From contig VJWN01000015.1 in the NCBI GenBank assembly GCA_007644065.1, positions 46,658 through 110,657 of the forward strand: DNA of 64,000 nucleotides. The letters are read 5' to 3'. Shown one piece after another: positions 36,291 to 47,534 of the stretch. Position 1 is the first letter of the stretch; the number at the start of each line of letters is the position of its first letter. The DNA comes from Margaritispora aquatica. Its lineage: Eukaryota > Ascomycota > Leotiomycetes > Helotiales > Discinellaceae. The translations under genes were made by a program, and so were the position numbers. The notes beneath the pieces were generated by a model, which saw only the letters and a program-made list of their open reading frames with translations, did not search any database and had not been told where the DNA came from.

Positions 36291-36811
36291 CGAGATTTCT
36301 TGCTTTGTGGAGAGATGTATGGTCTTGAGAAGAATTATAGCGATCTCATGGTTGCCAGCGGAGTGTTATGGGTTGAATTTAGATTCGTTGAGTATGAATG
36401 AGGGTTATTTTGGGATAAGCTGTTTGGAACACTAGACTTAAACAGACAGTCGGAAGAAGGAGCAGAAGATGGTGAGCAGGTAATAAAGCTGCTTATAGTA
36501 GGAAAACTAGGGTGATTCGCTGCGTCATCTAGCAATGAAGATTAACAAGATTTCTCTTCGTCCTCACCCAACATGCGATGGGAACGTGACCGAGAAATAT
36601 TATCGTTGAATCTGCTCAAAAGTCACTGGTCCAAGAAGAGCGAAAGGGGGAAAAACGTGCAATTTGACGAAAACTTGCATAGACCCTTTGATACTGACTT
36701 TTGGATTTCCCAACGACGAATGTGCCTAACTCGAATTTTGATTGCCATTTTGGTATCTCTGCGCCATATAATGCTTGCTCCTAACGCCTCAATGCTGTAT
36801 GTTCGGTTGAT
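36291..36811. other. Intergenic, no gene seen
   Basis: Upstream of the 89-aa gene and 3' flank of prefoldin 6. Short frames only. Confidence 0.4.
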
Positions 36812-37396
36812 TTATGCGGCTATTGCTTGAGGTTGGCCACCTTGTGGTTGGTTCTCAGACTGGATTTGCATAATCTGCAATAGATCAACACTCTGCTGCA
36901 CGTGGGACATGTCTTTGACGTACCTGTTGCCTAAGTTTATCACTCTTATCCTGCACATCCTCAATCAACTTCTCTACCCTCTTACTTTGAAGTCGTCAGC
37001 CCTTCCTACTCTTTCCTGGTGTAGAGAGATGCTTACATGTCATTGTTGATAAACTCCAGTCGTCCCTCCACCGCCAGAACCGCCTCGGTCTTATCCTGTT
37101 TTAATAGTACTGGCCCAACCAATTTGTAGATGTTGGCATCCTCCTCCAAGCTTGCAAACTCCTACACCTCTTAGTCCTCAGGAACTGATCTCCATACTGA
37201 AACGTAGTTGCCCACCTTCTGGACACCCTTGTTTTCCTGTTGTTGGGATTCTAATCGCTGTCGCGAGGAGACGTTATTCTGTAATTCTGCCAGGCATTAG
37301 CTTTTATCCACATGACTCTTGGGGGTATTAGATACCTGCTTGCAGCTTCTGGTACTCCTCTGTCAATGCCTGAACACGTTGCTGTGCTTCCGCCAT
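36812..37396 (-). CDS. PFD6: Prefoldin subunit 6 (beta-type)
   Basis: Five exons: complement(36812..36874, 36924..36984, 37037..37161, 37216..37286, 37336..37396), 126 aa, every junction in frame with GT-AG borders. The protein is a coiled-coil hairpin: helix 1 MAEAQQRVQALTEEYQKLQA onward to QRLESQQQENKGVQKE, then the conserved beta-hairpin region NIYKLVGPVLLKQDKTEAV and GRLEFINND, then helix 2 RVEKLIEDVQDKSDKLRQQ. This matches PFD6 (yeast YKE2), part of the hexameric co-chaperone that passes unfolded actin and tubulin to the CCT chaperonin. The last residues are Gln/Pro/Ala-rich. The start is 584 bp from that of VPS4 on the opposite strand. Confidence 0.9.
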
Positions 37397-37980
37397 GGCT
37401 GTGGTGGGGTCTTTTGCTGGTAGGAAATGCTTAGAGAGCCCCAAGATCCACGAAATAGGACACACGAAATTCAATATTGACTCAATTCAATATTGGTAGG
37501 AGGTCAAAACAGTGACAGAGATTCAAATGATTAAATGGCAGTGCTCTTGGTGTTGTGTTGAATGTATCAAAATTATTGATGTCGGTCCACTAGCGGCATC
37601 GCGGGGCAAGTCAAGTTGCCTGGTGCCAAGAGACAGAATTGGTAGTCATAAACGTAACAACCTAGACCACAACAACACTGCTGAGACTCTAGGTTCGGGC
37701 TACAGAAGACTTTGGACACAGATTACTTCCATTCATCTTTGCTGCACTTGATAGATCTCTGCTAAGTACTTATTCGGTATATTGCGCCTAGTTCTCTGTG
37801 ATACGTCTTCAGGCGTCGACCAAGATCAACCAAATAGAGCTCCTCTCAGGCAGGCAGATCGAACAGGTTTTGCGAAGAGATTGGTTCTACACTAGAATCC
37901 AGAGGGTTTATTGTAGCCTGACAAGAGAAGCCAGCTCCAGACATAATACATCCCACACAACAACACAACCCCACCTCAAG
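37397..37980. other. Divergent promoter region PFD6 / VPS4
   Basis: 584 bp shared by two divergently transcribed genes. The VPS4 side ends in a CA-rich leader (ACACAACAACACAACCCCAC). A direct repeat TTCAATATTGA/TTCAATATTGG lies at 37471-37497. No other gene. Confidence 0.45.
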
Positions 37981-39389
37981 ATGTCGAATACCGACTTCCT
38001 CGGTCGCGCGATAGACGTGGTAAAAAAGGCCATCGAAGCAGACACAGCCGCCGAATATGAAAAGGCCTACCAGCTCTACTACCAATCCCTTGAGCTCTTC
38101 ATGCTAGCTTTAAAATGGGAGAAGAACGCCAAATCCAAGGAGATGATCCGCGCCAAAGCAGGCGAGTACATGGAGCGCGCCGAGAAACTCAAGACACATC
38201 TCGCAGAAGCAGATGGGAAGCGGAAAAAACCAGGAATGCTGGGTGCGAATGGGAGTTCTTCTGGAGGTAGTGGAAAGGGCAGAGAGGACGAGCAAGGCGA
38301 CGAGGTGGATCCTGAGAGCAAGAAGCTGAGGAATGCGTTGGCGGGTGCGATTCTACAGGATAAGCCGAATGTGAAGTGGGAAGATGTGGCTGGTTTGGAG
38401 GGTGCAAAGGAGGCGCTGAAAGAGGCTGTTATTTTACCTATAAAGTTCCCGCATTTGTTTACAGGAAAGAGGCAGCCATGGAAGGGAATTTTGCTCTATG
38501 GACCACCAGGGACGGGAAAGTCATATTTGGCCAAGGCGGTGGCTACTGAGGCTAACAGCACATTTTTCAGTGTGAGCAGTTCGGATTTGGTGAGCAAATG
38601 GATGGGAGAGAGCGAGAGGTATGTTTGCTCGTCACAATCGGCTAAGAAGGAGGCTGACATTGTATAGATTAGTAAAACAGCTGTTTGCCATGGCACGAGA
38701 GAATAAGCCTTCAATCATCTTCATTGATGAGGTCGATGCTTTGTGCGGTCCTAGAGGAGAAGGCGAGTCTGAAGCCTCGAGACGCATCAAAACGGAAATG
38801 CTGGTACAAATGGACGGAGTAGGTCGAGACTCGAAAGGCGTTTTGGTTCTTGGAGCAACGAATATCCCATGGCAACTCGACGCAGCTATTCGTCGTCGTT
38901 TCCAAAGACGTGTACACATCTCCCTTCCCGATCTCCCAGCACGAACGAAGATGTTCGAAATCTCGGTTGGAACGACACCTTGCGAGCTCACGGGTGCTGA
39001 TTACAGGAAACTGGGTGAATTAAGTGAAGGATACTCAGGTAGTGATATCACGATTGCGGTACAGGATGCATTGATGCAACCCGTGAGGAAGATCCAGATG
39101 TCTACGCATTACAAGAAGGTATGTTGTGTTACAAGGCTGGTAGGTTTCACAAACTCACAAACCACAGGTGATGGACGATGGTATAGAAAAGCTTACCCCT
39201 TGCTCACCAGGCGATGCTGGAGCAATGGAGATGACATGGACGGAGGTTGATTCTGACAAGCTTTTGGAACCGCCTTTGCAATTGAAAGATTTCATCAAAG
39301 CTGTCAAGGGTGCTCGGCCGACTGTCTCACAAGAGGATATCAAGCGAAGTGAGGATTGGACGAATGAATTTGGTAGTGAAGGTGCTTGA
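37981..39389 (+). CDS. VPS4: Vacuolar protein sorting AAA ATPase VPS4
   Basis: Spliced as 37981..38618, 38668..39118, 39168..39389 (two 49-nt introns), 436 aa, the usual family length. An N-terminal MIT domain ([20 protein letters not shown] onward) binds ESCRT-III tails. A Gly/Ser/acidic linker follows, then the AAA core with Walker A GPPGTGKS (about residue 174), Walker [11 protein letters not shown], and the second region of homology [17 protein letters not shown]. The C-terminal helix ([16 protein letters not shown]) is the Vps4 oligomerisation signature. It disassembles ESCRT-III on endosomes and at other membrane scission sites. Confidence 0.96.
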
Positions 39390-39591
39390 AGGTTTACAAT
39401 TACAGGCGTAGAGGGAGATAGACTCCCACAACACTTCAGGGTTGTTAAGATGCATATTCAACTCAAGAAGATGATTCAAGCGAGGTGAAGAGTTACAGAA
39501 TTGCATTTACAGAAGCAAAGAGATCATATGAACCCCCAACGCCATTATTCCACTTGAAGACACATTCCGTCAACGCCAATCCATGTCCAAT

Positions 39592-41176
39592 CTAATCAGA
39601 AGATTTGCTCTTCTTTTTCTTCTTTTTCTCCTCCTTGCCACCATCCACCTCGCTATGTCTTCGCTTCTTGTCTTTAGACTTCTCGGACTTCTCAGACTTC
39701 TCCTTCTTTTCCTTTTTCTTTGGTACTATATCTTCCATCTCGGTGTCAACCTTGATATCTCCGAGAACAGCATCCATTGCTGATCGCTATATGTCTGTTA
39801 GCTGTGCTTCAATACCTAGAATAAGAATCTGCTTACCATAGCATCCTCATTCTTGGTTGGTGCAGTTCCACTTGCGTAGAACTCCAATCTTTCCTCGACC
39901 TGCTTCCTTAATGCCAAACCAAACTTGGTTGTTGGTTCCTCAGAGAAGTTGTCAATTCTGCTAGCAATACTGCACTTGTTGGCCAAGAATCTGGAAATGC
40001 GACCCTTGTTCTTTGCACCGGCACGACCGATGAAGCTTGAGTGGTAGATCAATCCGTATTTTGGTGTGTTTCCCTTGGTCTTCAGCGCTCTGAACAGGGC
40101 CTTCTCGGCACCGAGAATCTGGACAGTGGAGGCAGGGTATTTTGAGAGGTTGGTGAGGGATCCAGCGTGGGAAATAAGACGAGCTGCAACGACTTCTCCG
40201 ATCAAGGAAGCCAAGTTGGGTGCGACGATTGCCATCTTGTTGACAAGGTATTGGAAGAGGGACTTGCGGTACTCGGCAAGCTTGACAACACGGTTTGCGA
40301 AAGCAGAGACATTCTCCATATCGGTGAGAGAGATATCTTGACCCATAGAAACTCGCGCCGCAGCAATGATATCCTGTGCAACATCCGCATCATCACCAAC
40401 AACAGCCGCGATGTCATGTAATGAAGCATCCGTCAAACTCTTCTTATCGCCAATGAGCAACGCAAGCTTGGCGTAGGTGTGGTTGTCGGAGACCAATCGT
40501 ACGAGTTCTGGGAAATGCCATCCATACCACTCGCGCACTCTCATAGAAAAAGTGTTGACTGCCTTGTCCAGGTGATCCAAAGTCGCAATTGCTTGGATGA
40601 TGTGGTTGTCGTTCTTTTGAACTGAGAACTTGACCTTTGCGCGGGAGTATGCGTGACCCAAACCAAGTTGTGCTCGCTCAACATCACCCTCCTGAAGACC
40701 CTTCAACAGCTTTCCTGCATGAAGACGAAGTCCACGCAATAAATCTGCCACGACCTCTGAAGTCTCACCCGTCTCGCACTCGACACCTGGGAAAGAAGCC
40801 TTGATGCTACCAGCCAAATTCTTGTCCTGCACACCGAGCACGATCTTCTTCTTCTTTGATGGCTTTGGCAGATTCAATTCGAGATCCGATCGCAAGTATT
40901 CTGAGAGCACACCCTCAGAGACCAAGTTGATATTTTCCAAAGCTTCGGCAGCTCCTCTGTAGCGGTGTTAGAATTGGAGAATTCAATATGGACTATGCCA
41001 TTATACCTATAAGGTGCAAAGTTGACAAGCTTGACCATCTTTCCGAACTTCGCGAGATCCTGTCCAGCATCTTGAACTTCCTTCAATCGATTGCCAATTG
41101 TCTCGGGCTGGTGAACAACCTGAAAGATTGCATACCCCACCGAGCTCTCGTGGAGCAAATAATCGACGGCCGACAT
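39592..41176 (-). CDS. NOP56: Box C/D snoRNP core protein NOP56
   Basis: Spliced as complement(39592..39786, 39837..40956, 41007..41176), 494 aa. The N-terminal domain reads [16 protein letters not shown], with the NOP56-type [15 protein letters not shown]. The central coiled coil/NOSIC region ([11 protein letters not shown]) and the Nop domain ([32 protein letters not shown]) bind the U-turn RNA and 15.5K protein. The C-terminus is the KKE/K-rich tail typical of Nop56/Nop58. The opening and the length fit NOP56 better than NOP58. It acts in the nucleolus in rRNA 2'-O-methylation and pre-rRNA processing. It converges with VPS4 (202 bp apart). Confidence 0.94.
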
Positions 41177-41684
41177 ATTGAGATCGAGTCGCAGATAATA
41201 TGTATCTAATCAATACTTCCTCCACCACTGGTGATCCAATTCGTAAAGGTGAAGTTATGCACACTGCTGGTGCTCGGAATAGTTATGTTACTCGCGAACT
41301 TGAAGCTCTGCTATTTTTTTTTCTCGGTGCGCATTGGAAGGTTTCGTAGCCTGCTAGACAGTTTTGAGTCTAGCGTCCCCGCTAGCATTGCACTAGAAGA
41401 TCACATGATATGGGTGAGCTGAGTTGGCATTTGGAACATCTGAACATCATCTGCTGTAACTCTCAAGATATCAAGATTTCATTGCCCTCAAGGCTAGGCA
41501 TTTCATCATCTTTTTATCTGGAAACGTCAAGATCTTGAGATATCTTGCTGCCTGTCTTATCACTTTCAAGTGCTTAGAAGTCAAACCTCATCAATCTCAC
41601 ACCAGTTAGAGCCGTACCTAGAGCTGTTTCGGTGGACTTTTTTTGTATTCCTCTACTTCATCTGATCCTAAAATCCTTTCCACG
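41177..41684. other. Divergent promoter region (NOP56 / 2EXR-like gene)
   Basis: About 510 bp with no further gene. A T-tract lies at 41312-41322 and T-runs just before 41685. Confidence 0.4.
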
Positions 41685-42619
41685 ATGGAATCTCCATTCC
41701 TGCGTCTCCCACGAGAGCTGAGAGACCAAATCTACTCCTATATCTTCACATCACCATATGGCTTTATCACACTCCGGGATCCACTTCAAATTAACCCCTC
41801 ACAAATCGTCGAGCGGACAACTATTGGCAAATCACACATCTGCATCGAGCCTTATGAGCCATATGAAAACCGTGTCGACTTGAAACATCCCATAAGCATC
41901 AACCTCGTTTTCGTAAATCGACAGATCAATACCGAAACACGTAATCTTCTTTGGCACCAAAATGCACTTTGTGTTCCGGATGTTAAAAACTGGGATAATC
42001 TCATGAAATTCACACCTTTGATAAATCAAATGGGCGTCTTCTTAGCACATATTCGAATTGATCTTGATTTCTACAAAATCCAAAGCCTACCAGATGCAGA
42101 GCGGCTCTTTGGAACTATTGTTGCCTGGTCCCATACACCAGGCTCCAGGTTCGGAGAGTTAGATATCCGTATGACCAGGAGAAGAACGTGGCTCAAAAAT
42201 CGCCCGCAGCGTGTCATCAATGAGTGCCAAAAATTTGTACGGCTTTTAGCCTTGACATGCGGTGGTAGCGAAGATGAGATACAGCCCTTGCACTTGAAGC
42301 TTGGGAAGCAGGTCAGAAAGAAGCTCATCGTGGGTGACCTACCCCCTCTACCTGAGGTAGGTGTATTTAGTTTTCTTTGACAGGTAGTGCCAGTGTTTGC
42401 ACAAAATTCAAGCTGTATCTTACACATAACTGAAACGGTAAACAAGAATGCTAACACAATCCCTCATAGGAATGGGATCCTTGGAGCTGGCATTTCCCGT
42501 TGAACGTGGAAAAGGTAATGGCGCCTGGAAGTATACTGTCGATGCTACACGAGGCATTTCAAGGGGAGCTATGGATTGATGGTCGTCTCTGCTACCAAAA
42601 CGGAGTAAGAATTGAGTGA
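41685..42619 (+). CDS. F-box/2EXR-like protein of unknown function
   Basis: Spliced as 41685..42356 and 42470..42619 (113-nt intron with a GCTAAC branch point), 273 aa. It opens MESPFLRLPRELRDQIYSYI, the N-terminal helix box shared by fungal F-box-like and 2EXR proteins. SINLVFVNRQINTETRNLLW matches the second conserved box. Intron removal joins LPPLPE to EWDPWSWHFPLN and ends GVRIE. Proteins of this type are abundant, fast-evolving and functionally unassigned in filamentous ascomycetes; an SCF role is only a guess. The first in-frame ATG is used. Confidence 0.75.
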
Positions 42620-43042
42620 GCAGTGGAGAGTGATTTGCGTGCATGCTTTGTTTTTGTCCTACATTTGCTGTCATTACAATATGCCTGTTCTCGTTACAAG
42701 TCTTGCATAACCTCCCCAGGAATTTCCAGGGATTTACTAAGTCTCTATTTTATGCTATATCCTGCCCATTTGCCTGTCATATTTGCTTTATGCATCTCAA
42801 TCACAAATTTCAATATCACGAGCCCTTGGGCTTATAATGAAATAGATGTTTCTCCCAGTATTCTTATTCAAAGTTTAAGGCACTACACAAGGTGTTAACT
42901 TTGTCGATAGCAATATTTTGCACAAGTTTTTTCTATTGAGGTTAAATAACTGAAATGCGGTCGACTGTATCTATGCTCCATATCATTCTCCTTGCGACCT
43001 TTAAAATCCCCATTCCGTTTCCACGTTCCCTGTTTCCGTTCC
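42620..43042. other. Intergenic, no gene seen
   Basis: Short T-rich frames only. Confidence 0.4.
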
Positions 43043-43522
43043 CTAACGTTTCGGCACACGTACATACGAGATGACCGGAACGCCCATGCTTCCTGGAGGT
43101 GGCAACTCATAACGACCTAGAAGACTCAAAATTAACATTGTTTCTCCCATGTACTCTATCCCTCAGTCACTCAACACACGGTCACTTACTACCAACTTTG
43201 AACGGATTACTGAGCGGCTCGTTGTTCAATCCACACTGCTTCCTAGCACTCCAGAAGTTCACGCCATGGCACTTCGGATAAGCCGCACAGTTGGCGAGAC
43301 ATGTATCCCAAGTCTCAGTGCCAATGGGCCCGCTATTGATGCTGAAGAGAGCACCGGCGACAGCTCACGGGGGCACCCATTCACGCACGTTACGATCACA
43401 GAATATTTGCCAGCGCACGCCATTGCGAGTTATGTACTGGCTTGCTGCGCTGGGACGTGAGACTGCTGGTTCAAGAGGTGGAGGAGGTGGAGGGGTCACA
43501 CATGCTCCTGTTTGAGCAGTTG
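43043..43522 (-). pseudogene. PAN/Apple-like secreted protein, 5'-incomplete with one in-frame stop
   Basis: Two exons are readable: 43190..43522 and 43043..43116, with a donor GTAAGT, an acceptor CTTCTAG and matching phase. The protein has a proline-rich linker (CVTPPPPPPLEP), then RWQIFCDRN, TWDTCLANCAAYPKCHGVNFW and QCGLNNEP, the C-x3-C-x5-C pattern of PAN/Apple-like modules. It ends with a hydrophobic tail SMGVPVISYVRVPKR. A TGA at 43365-43367 interrupts the module, and no intron of usual size and phase removes it. No signal-peptide exon was found upstream. Related fragments lie at 45.5-47.2 kb. Confidence 0.6.
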
Positions 43523-43972
43523 CTAGAAACAAGTCAGTCTCTTTATGAAACGAGCTGGCAAGACGTATCACACATTACATCTCATGTTACTGTCTCAGGT
43601 ATGAAAATTTGAAGTATGGAGTCCAATGGTAGTGCAAGGGAAATGAAAAACACTTGCTTTCTCAGCTAGAGAGCTAACGTAACCTAAAGCGAGACCTCTG
43701 AACTGTGTGTATCTATAGTGCAAGGTTACAGTGCACATGGCTGGGCAGCTTACTTGTTGGAAGCATATTCATGAAATCGGTCACGGCTAGGTGTCTAGGC
43801 TACCAGTAACAAGAGGGAATAATGAGAAAATATCTTCATCTGTGCTGTAAATCTAGTATAATTCCGTTGCTATCCTATTCATTAGGCTGTACCATGCGCC
43901 AATATCCCAAAGAAACAATCCGTACAAAGGTCTGCTACGCGACACCATAACCACCTCTACCTAACAGATCGC
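43523..43972. other. Intergenic, no gene seen
   Basis: Would hold the missing 5' exon of the PAN-like gene; none could be recognised. Confidence 0.35.
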
Positions 43973-45180
43973 CTAAAACTCATACCACTTCCCCAAAACC
44001 TTAGCTCGCTCATCGACAGTACACATTTCCCACTCCCCCTGTCCTTTGGCTAACAATCTATCCCTCAACTTATCTTCTGTGCTTAAACCCCTCAAACCTT
44101 GTACTTCCTCAAAGACGCCCTTTAGTGTATAAGCTGCAACACCTACCGCACCCGCAGCAGGCTTGCAGATCACGCCTCCGATTCCCTTGCCAAGACCCAT
44201 GAACAAGCCACTAATACCGTCTGTCTTTGCTCCATTGATCGGCTGTGTAAAAACACCTGTGATACCATCGTATAGACCGAAGCCAAGTCCCTGTGTTTAA
44301 GACATTAGTTCTACCCTCAGAATAATAAAACACAAGTCAAAGGCACAACAGAATCTGGAAACCCAAATCTGAGCAGTCTCACCTTCATCCCAGCACCGAT
44401 CCCACTACCGATCCCTGACACTTTCTCATCCTTTCTCACAGTGTCATCGCCATACAGCTTGGGGACATTTCCGAATCCCCTCGAGATGTTCATTGTGAAA
44501 TCCATTGGTGCTCTCAATCCTGTACCAATGATTCGTGAGACACCCTTCCCACTATCCAAAGCAAAGTCTGTAGCAAGCGTTGTGGCTACCTCGCGATCCG
44601 ATTGCATCATCTTTGAGATCTCAACAGGATAATCAACAACGCCCATGACGACGCCGCCGACTGTAGAGTGAGCAGCTGCGACTATACCGGAGATAGGATC
44701 CGAAGGCCCTTTGTCTGGATTCTCGTCTTGGTCGCCAAAGCTGTGGATGTTAGTTATATACTCGTGACAAACTTGTATATTGAAATCTCACATTTCAAGA
44801 TCTTTGGCCGTCAATTTGCCCTCATTGATCAACACTGCTGCCGCCAAAGCACTGAGCTTGATTCCTGTGTCCTTGATATTCCACGTAGCAGGACGTCTTG
44901 GTAATAGTGAACATCTCGTTTCTTCGAAAAAAGCAGACGAGGAATCCCTGGCACGTCTGTAAATAAAAGACTGGCTACTTGGATCTCTGTGTTGCTTCTC
45001 ATTCATGTCATTAGCATCAAAGAGGACTCCTTCTCCATGAGTGGCGGTACTTGGTGTCAGAGTCCCAGTAGAATACGAATCAAAGCTTCTCTCTGTGAAG
45101 CTATCGGGACTTCCGGGGCGATTGAAGTGCATACTCTCATTTTCAGGCTCTTCCTCACCGTCAACGAATTTGTGTCTCAT
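43973..45180 (-). CDS. Protein resembling the C-terminal region of fungal sterol glucosyltransferase-like proteins, without the transferase domain
   Basis: Spliced as complement(43973..44290, 44383..44740, 44792..45180), 354 aa. Residues 1-90 are polar and disordered. From about residue 130 there is a repeated amphipathic pattern: DPISGIVAAAHSTVGGVVMG, MDFTMNISRGFGNVPKLYGD, GLGFGLYDGITGVFTQPING, and FMGLGKGIGGVICKPAAG. In filamentous fungi these Gly-rich segments are familiar from the C-terminal extension of GT1 sterol-glucosyltransferase-like proteins and recall the membrane-contacting C-terminus of VPS13/ATG2-type proteins. No GT1 domain occurs here or next to it. It may bind lipid or membranes; that is inference. 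The neighbouring genes give no clue. Confidence 0.7.
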
Positions 45181-45553
45181 CTTGCTCTTCGAGTAGTCAA
45201 GGTGGACTCAAGAACTCTTTTCGATGTATTTTGAGAACTCAAAGTTTCATTAAGAAACAGGCAGACTATTTTCTTGAATTCGAGATGAAGTGTCGTCGTC
45301 CTCATCGGCAGGCAACAATGTTTGGGATAGCGCGGGGTAGAGGCGCAGGTGCTGTTTGTAAGACAAGTCACATGATATTCTCGGCTCTCCTTTCTTTTTG
45401 TTTTAGGCGAACATTTGCATTTCAAAACTAAACCGACTGCTATCAATGAAAAAGAGATAATAATGAGTTTTCAAACAAAAGAAACCTCCTATAGCCCCAA
45501 GTTGCCTCTAGTCATATCCCCTTCAGGACCTACGCTAACATAGAGCGTCCTTC
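45181..45553. other. Intergenic, no gene seen
   Basis: Promoter side of the preceding gene and 3' flank of the PAN-like pseudogene. Confidence 0.4.
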
Positions 45554-46820
45554 TCAAGTGCGTTTCTTGACAGGAATGGCAGCCAGGAATGGATCGCCTG
45601 TTAGAGCTGGACCGGTTGGTGGGGAACTCATGAACAGTAGCCCAAACACAGTTGTCATCTGGGTTACCATCATCGTAGAAGTTAACCCCCTGACAAGCAG
45701 GTGTTACCTTGGCCGCTACGTAATTATTAGTGAATATTTAGAAAGTTTATGAGCCAAGGTAGCTTACAACACTGCTCCATGCACTCTTTGATATCCTTTG
45801 CGGAGCTGATTCCCAAGCTTGGGTTATCAGTGGTGTGTCCAAGTGTACAAAACATCTTATATTCAACGTCACCGACCGTCACGATGGCTCCTTCAGCGGC
45901 AGGTCATTTAGTAAGAACTGTAGGGGGCGTAGGAGGTGTTGGAGGAGTGGGTGGTTTTGGCGGTACGTCCTCAATAAGGTGGGCACTGAGGTATGGCTCC
46001 GGAGTGATCGGCACTGGCTTATTGCCATGAGTTCTTAGATAACAGACTCCATTAGTAAGGTGGTAGATTGCTGGAACGCAGTTGCTAATGCCCGCACAGC
46101 GGTTGATAAAATCTGTCCAAGATGGCGCAGGAGCATAACCAAGGTCATTTTCACCATGATTGACTCAAAGAATGTCAGCAGCATGTTCGTTTTCAAACTT
46201 GGGGAACTCACTCAGATTACACCACAACTTCCATTTTTTGCCTCCATTTGAGTATTCTCGTCCATTCCACTTTGGGCAGCTGGGATTAGGATTTTCCCTA
46301 AATCAATATCAGCACACTTGAATTCAAGGCAAACACTTTGAAAAAACTTACTTGCAACTGCAACACTCGCAGGTATCATCTTCATTGGCGCAGCAACTCC
46401 CACTACCAATGGAGATGTCAGCATGATAAGAGGAAGGCGGATTACAGCAAAAGTCTTTGCCTCCCTTTACATCGAAAGAGTAAACAGCGGGGGCAACACA
46501 ACAAGCACCTTCAGTCTTTGTAACAGCGTCAACAGAGAATCTTCCCTGGAAGAATCGGCACTATCATTGTTTCTTTCTGCGAGAGCTCACCTTGTCTTTT
46601 CCGCAGCAACCCTTGGCACCAGTCTTGGAATCCTTTGGTCATTATCAGTACAGAAACCGTCATTTAAAGAGCTGAATGACGTACAGTGTAAGGTCCCCAA
46701 TAGCAATTCTGGAGAGGAGGTGCTTCGCATCTTCCCGTCGGTTCTGAAAGAGCGGGTCAATATATAAGCGAACTCGGTATACAAGAAGCACTCACTTCCA
46801 TTAGCCGGATTGAAAACCAT
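45554..46820 (-). pseudogene. Multi-exon PAN/Apple-like cysteine-rich secreted protein, mostly intact but interrupted
   Basis: Seven exons join cleanly: 46796..46820, 46685..46743, 46591..46632, 46352..46545, 46212..46297, 45768..46163, and 45554..45715. The product has CEAPPLQNCYWGPYT, a Cys-rich part (GACCVAPAVYSFDVKGGKDF, CANEDDTCECCSC), a first PAN-like module (WKLWCNLINHG, FINRCAGISNCVPAIYH, GVCYLRTHG), a PPTPPTPPTPP linker, and a second module (YKMFCTLGH, CMEQC, ACQGVNFYDD). Lesions: TGA at 45904-45906 after the linker, and a frameshift near 45635. Past the frameshift the expected tail (DPFLAAIPVKKRT) is in another frame. No signal peptide is found; the first exon may lie before 46820. 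An in-frame extension to 46892 exists. Confidence 0.65.
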
Positions 46821-46856
46821 GGCTAGAACAGAGTCAGAGAATTCACATATGGTATC

Positions 46857-47165
46857 TTGACGTATGCTCCGGCTGTTGACAGGCTGACCCATTTCAGAAA
46901 TACCACATGGATTATTGCAAACGACACGGCATCCTCTGACAACACGCCATCTCTGGTTGCCTGCATGACTGGTTGCTCCATGATTAATGGATGCACCTCA
47001 GTTGATTGGCATCAAGAGTCCACAATGTGTTACTGGGGAAAGCATTCTAGTGAGCTCATGATCGCGGTCGCTGGATGGGCCTCCGCCCATTCGCTTGGAT
47101 GTGCTGGAGCTTGTAAGAAAAGCTCCGGAGGTGGCTGTGGATGTGGATTCAAGTCAGAGTTGTAA
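46857..47165 (+). pseudogene. PAN/Apple-like protein fragment on the opposite strand
   Basis: A 102-codon frame encodes TWIIANDTASSDNTPSLVAC, then MTGCSMINGCTSVDWHQEST and CYWGKHSSE, a C-x3-C-x5-C PAN-like module, and ends in a Gly/Cys tail (SSGGGCGCGFKSEL). It lies head to head with the minus-strand PAN-like gene and has no room for its own 5' exons, so it looks like a truncated copy, probably from an inverted duplication. Confidence 0.5.
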
Positions 47166-47534
47166 GACTTGTAGACAAAATACTCAAGCTTTCGTAAAAA
47201 GACGCTGATAGGATGAAGAGATTCGTGAGGAATTTGATACTTTGCTCTTTCTTTTGATTCTGCCATTATTATTACTTTAAAATCAAAAATTTCGGATTAA
47301 GTTCTGTTGCATGCTCCTCGTCCCATGAATATGGATCAACTTTGACCAAAATACCAGATAGCAATAGCTAGGCACTGGCAACTTACCCCGTGCTTCATAA
47401 TAAAAATTGAAGTCTTCTCTACCGCTTGAAAAGCCACATAAACAACAATATCTGCCGAACTCGAGGTCTAGAAGGAGCTATAGAAGTGCGCCGGTCGTTC
47501 AATGATCGGGTAAGCTTTGTACAACCACACCTAC

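Noticed and set aside
46141..46211. Apparent TGA stop in the minus-strand PAN-like gene near 46166
   Set aside because: It lies inside a 48-nt GTGAGT...TTTGAG intron (46164-46211) whose removal restores the conserved CNLINHGENDLGY stretch, so it is not a lesion.
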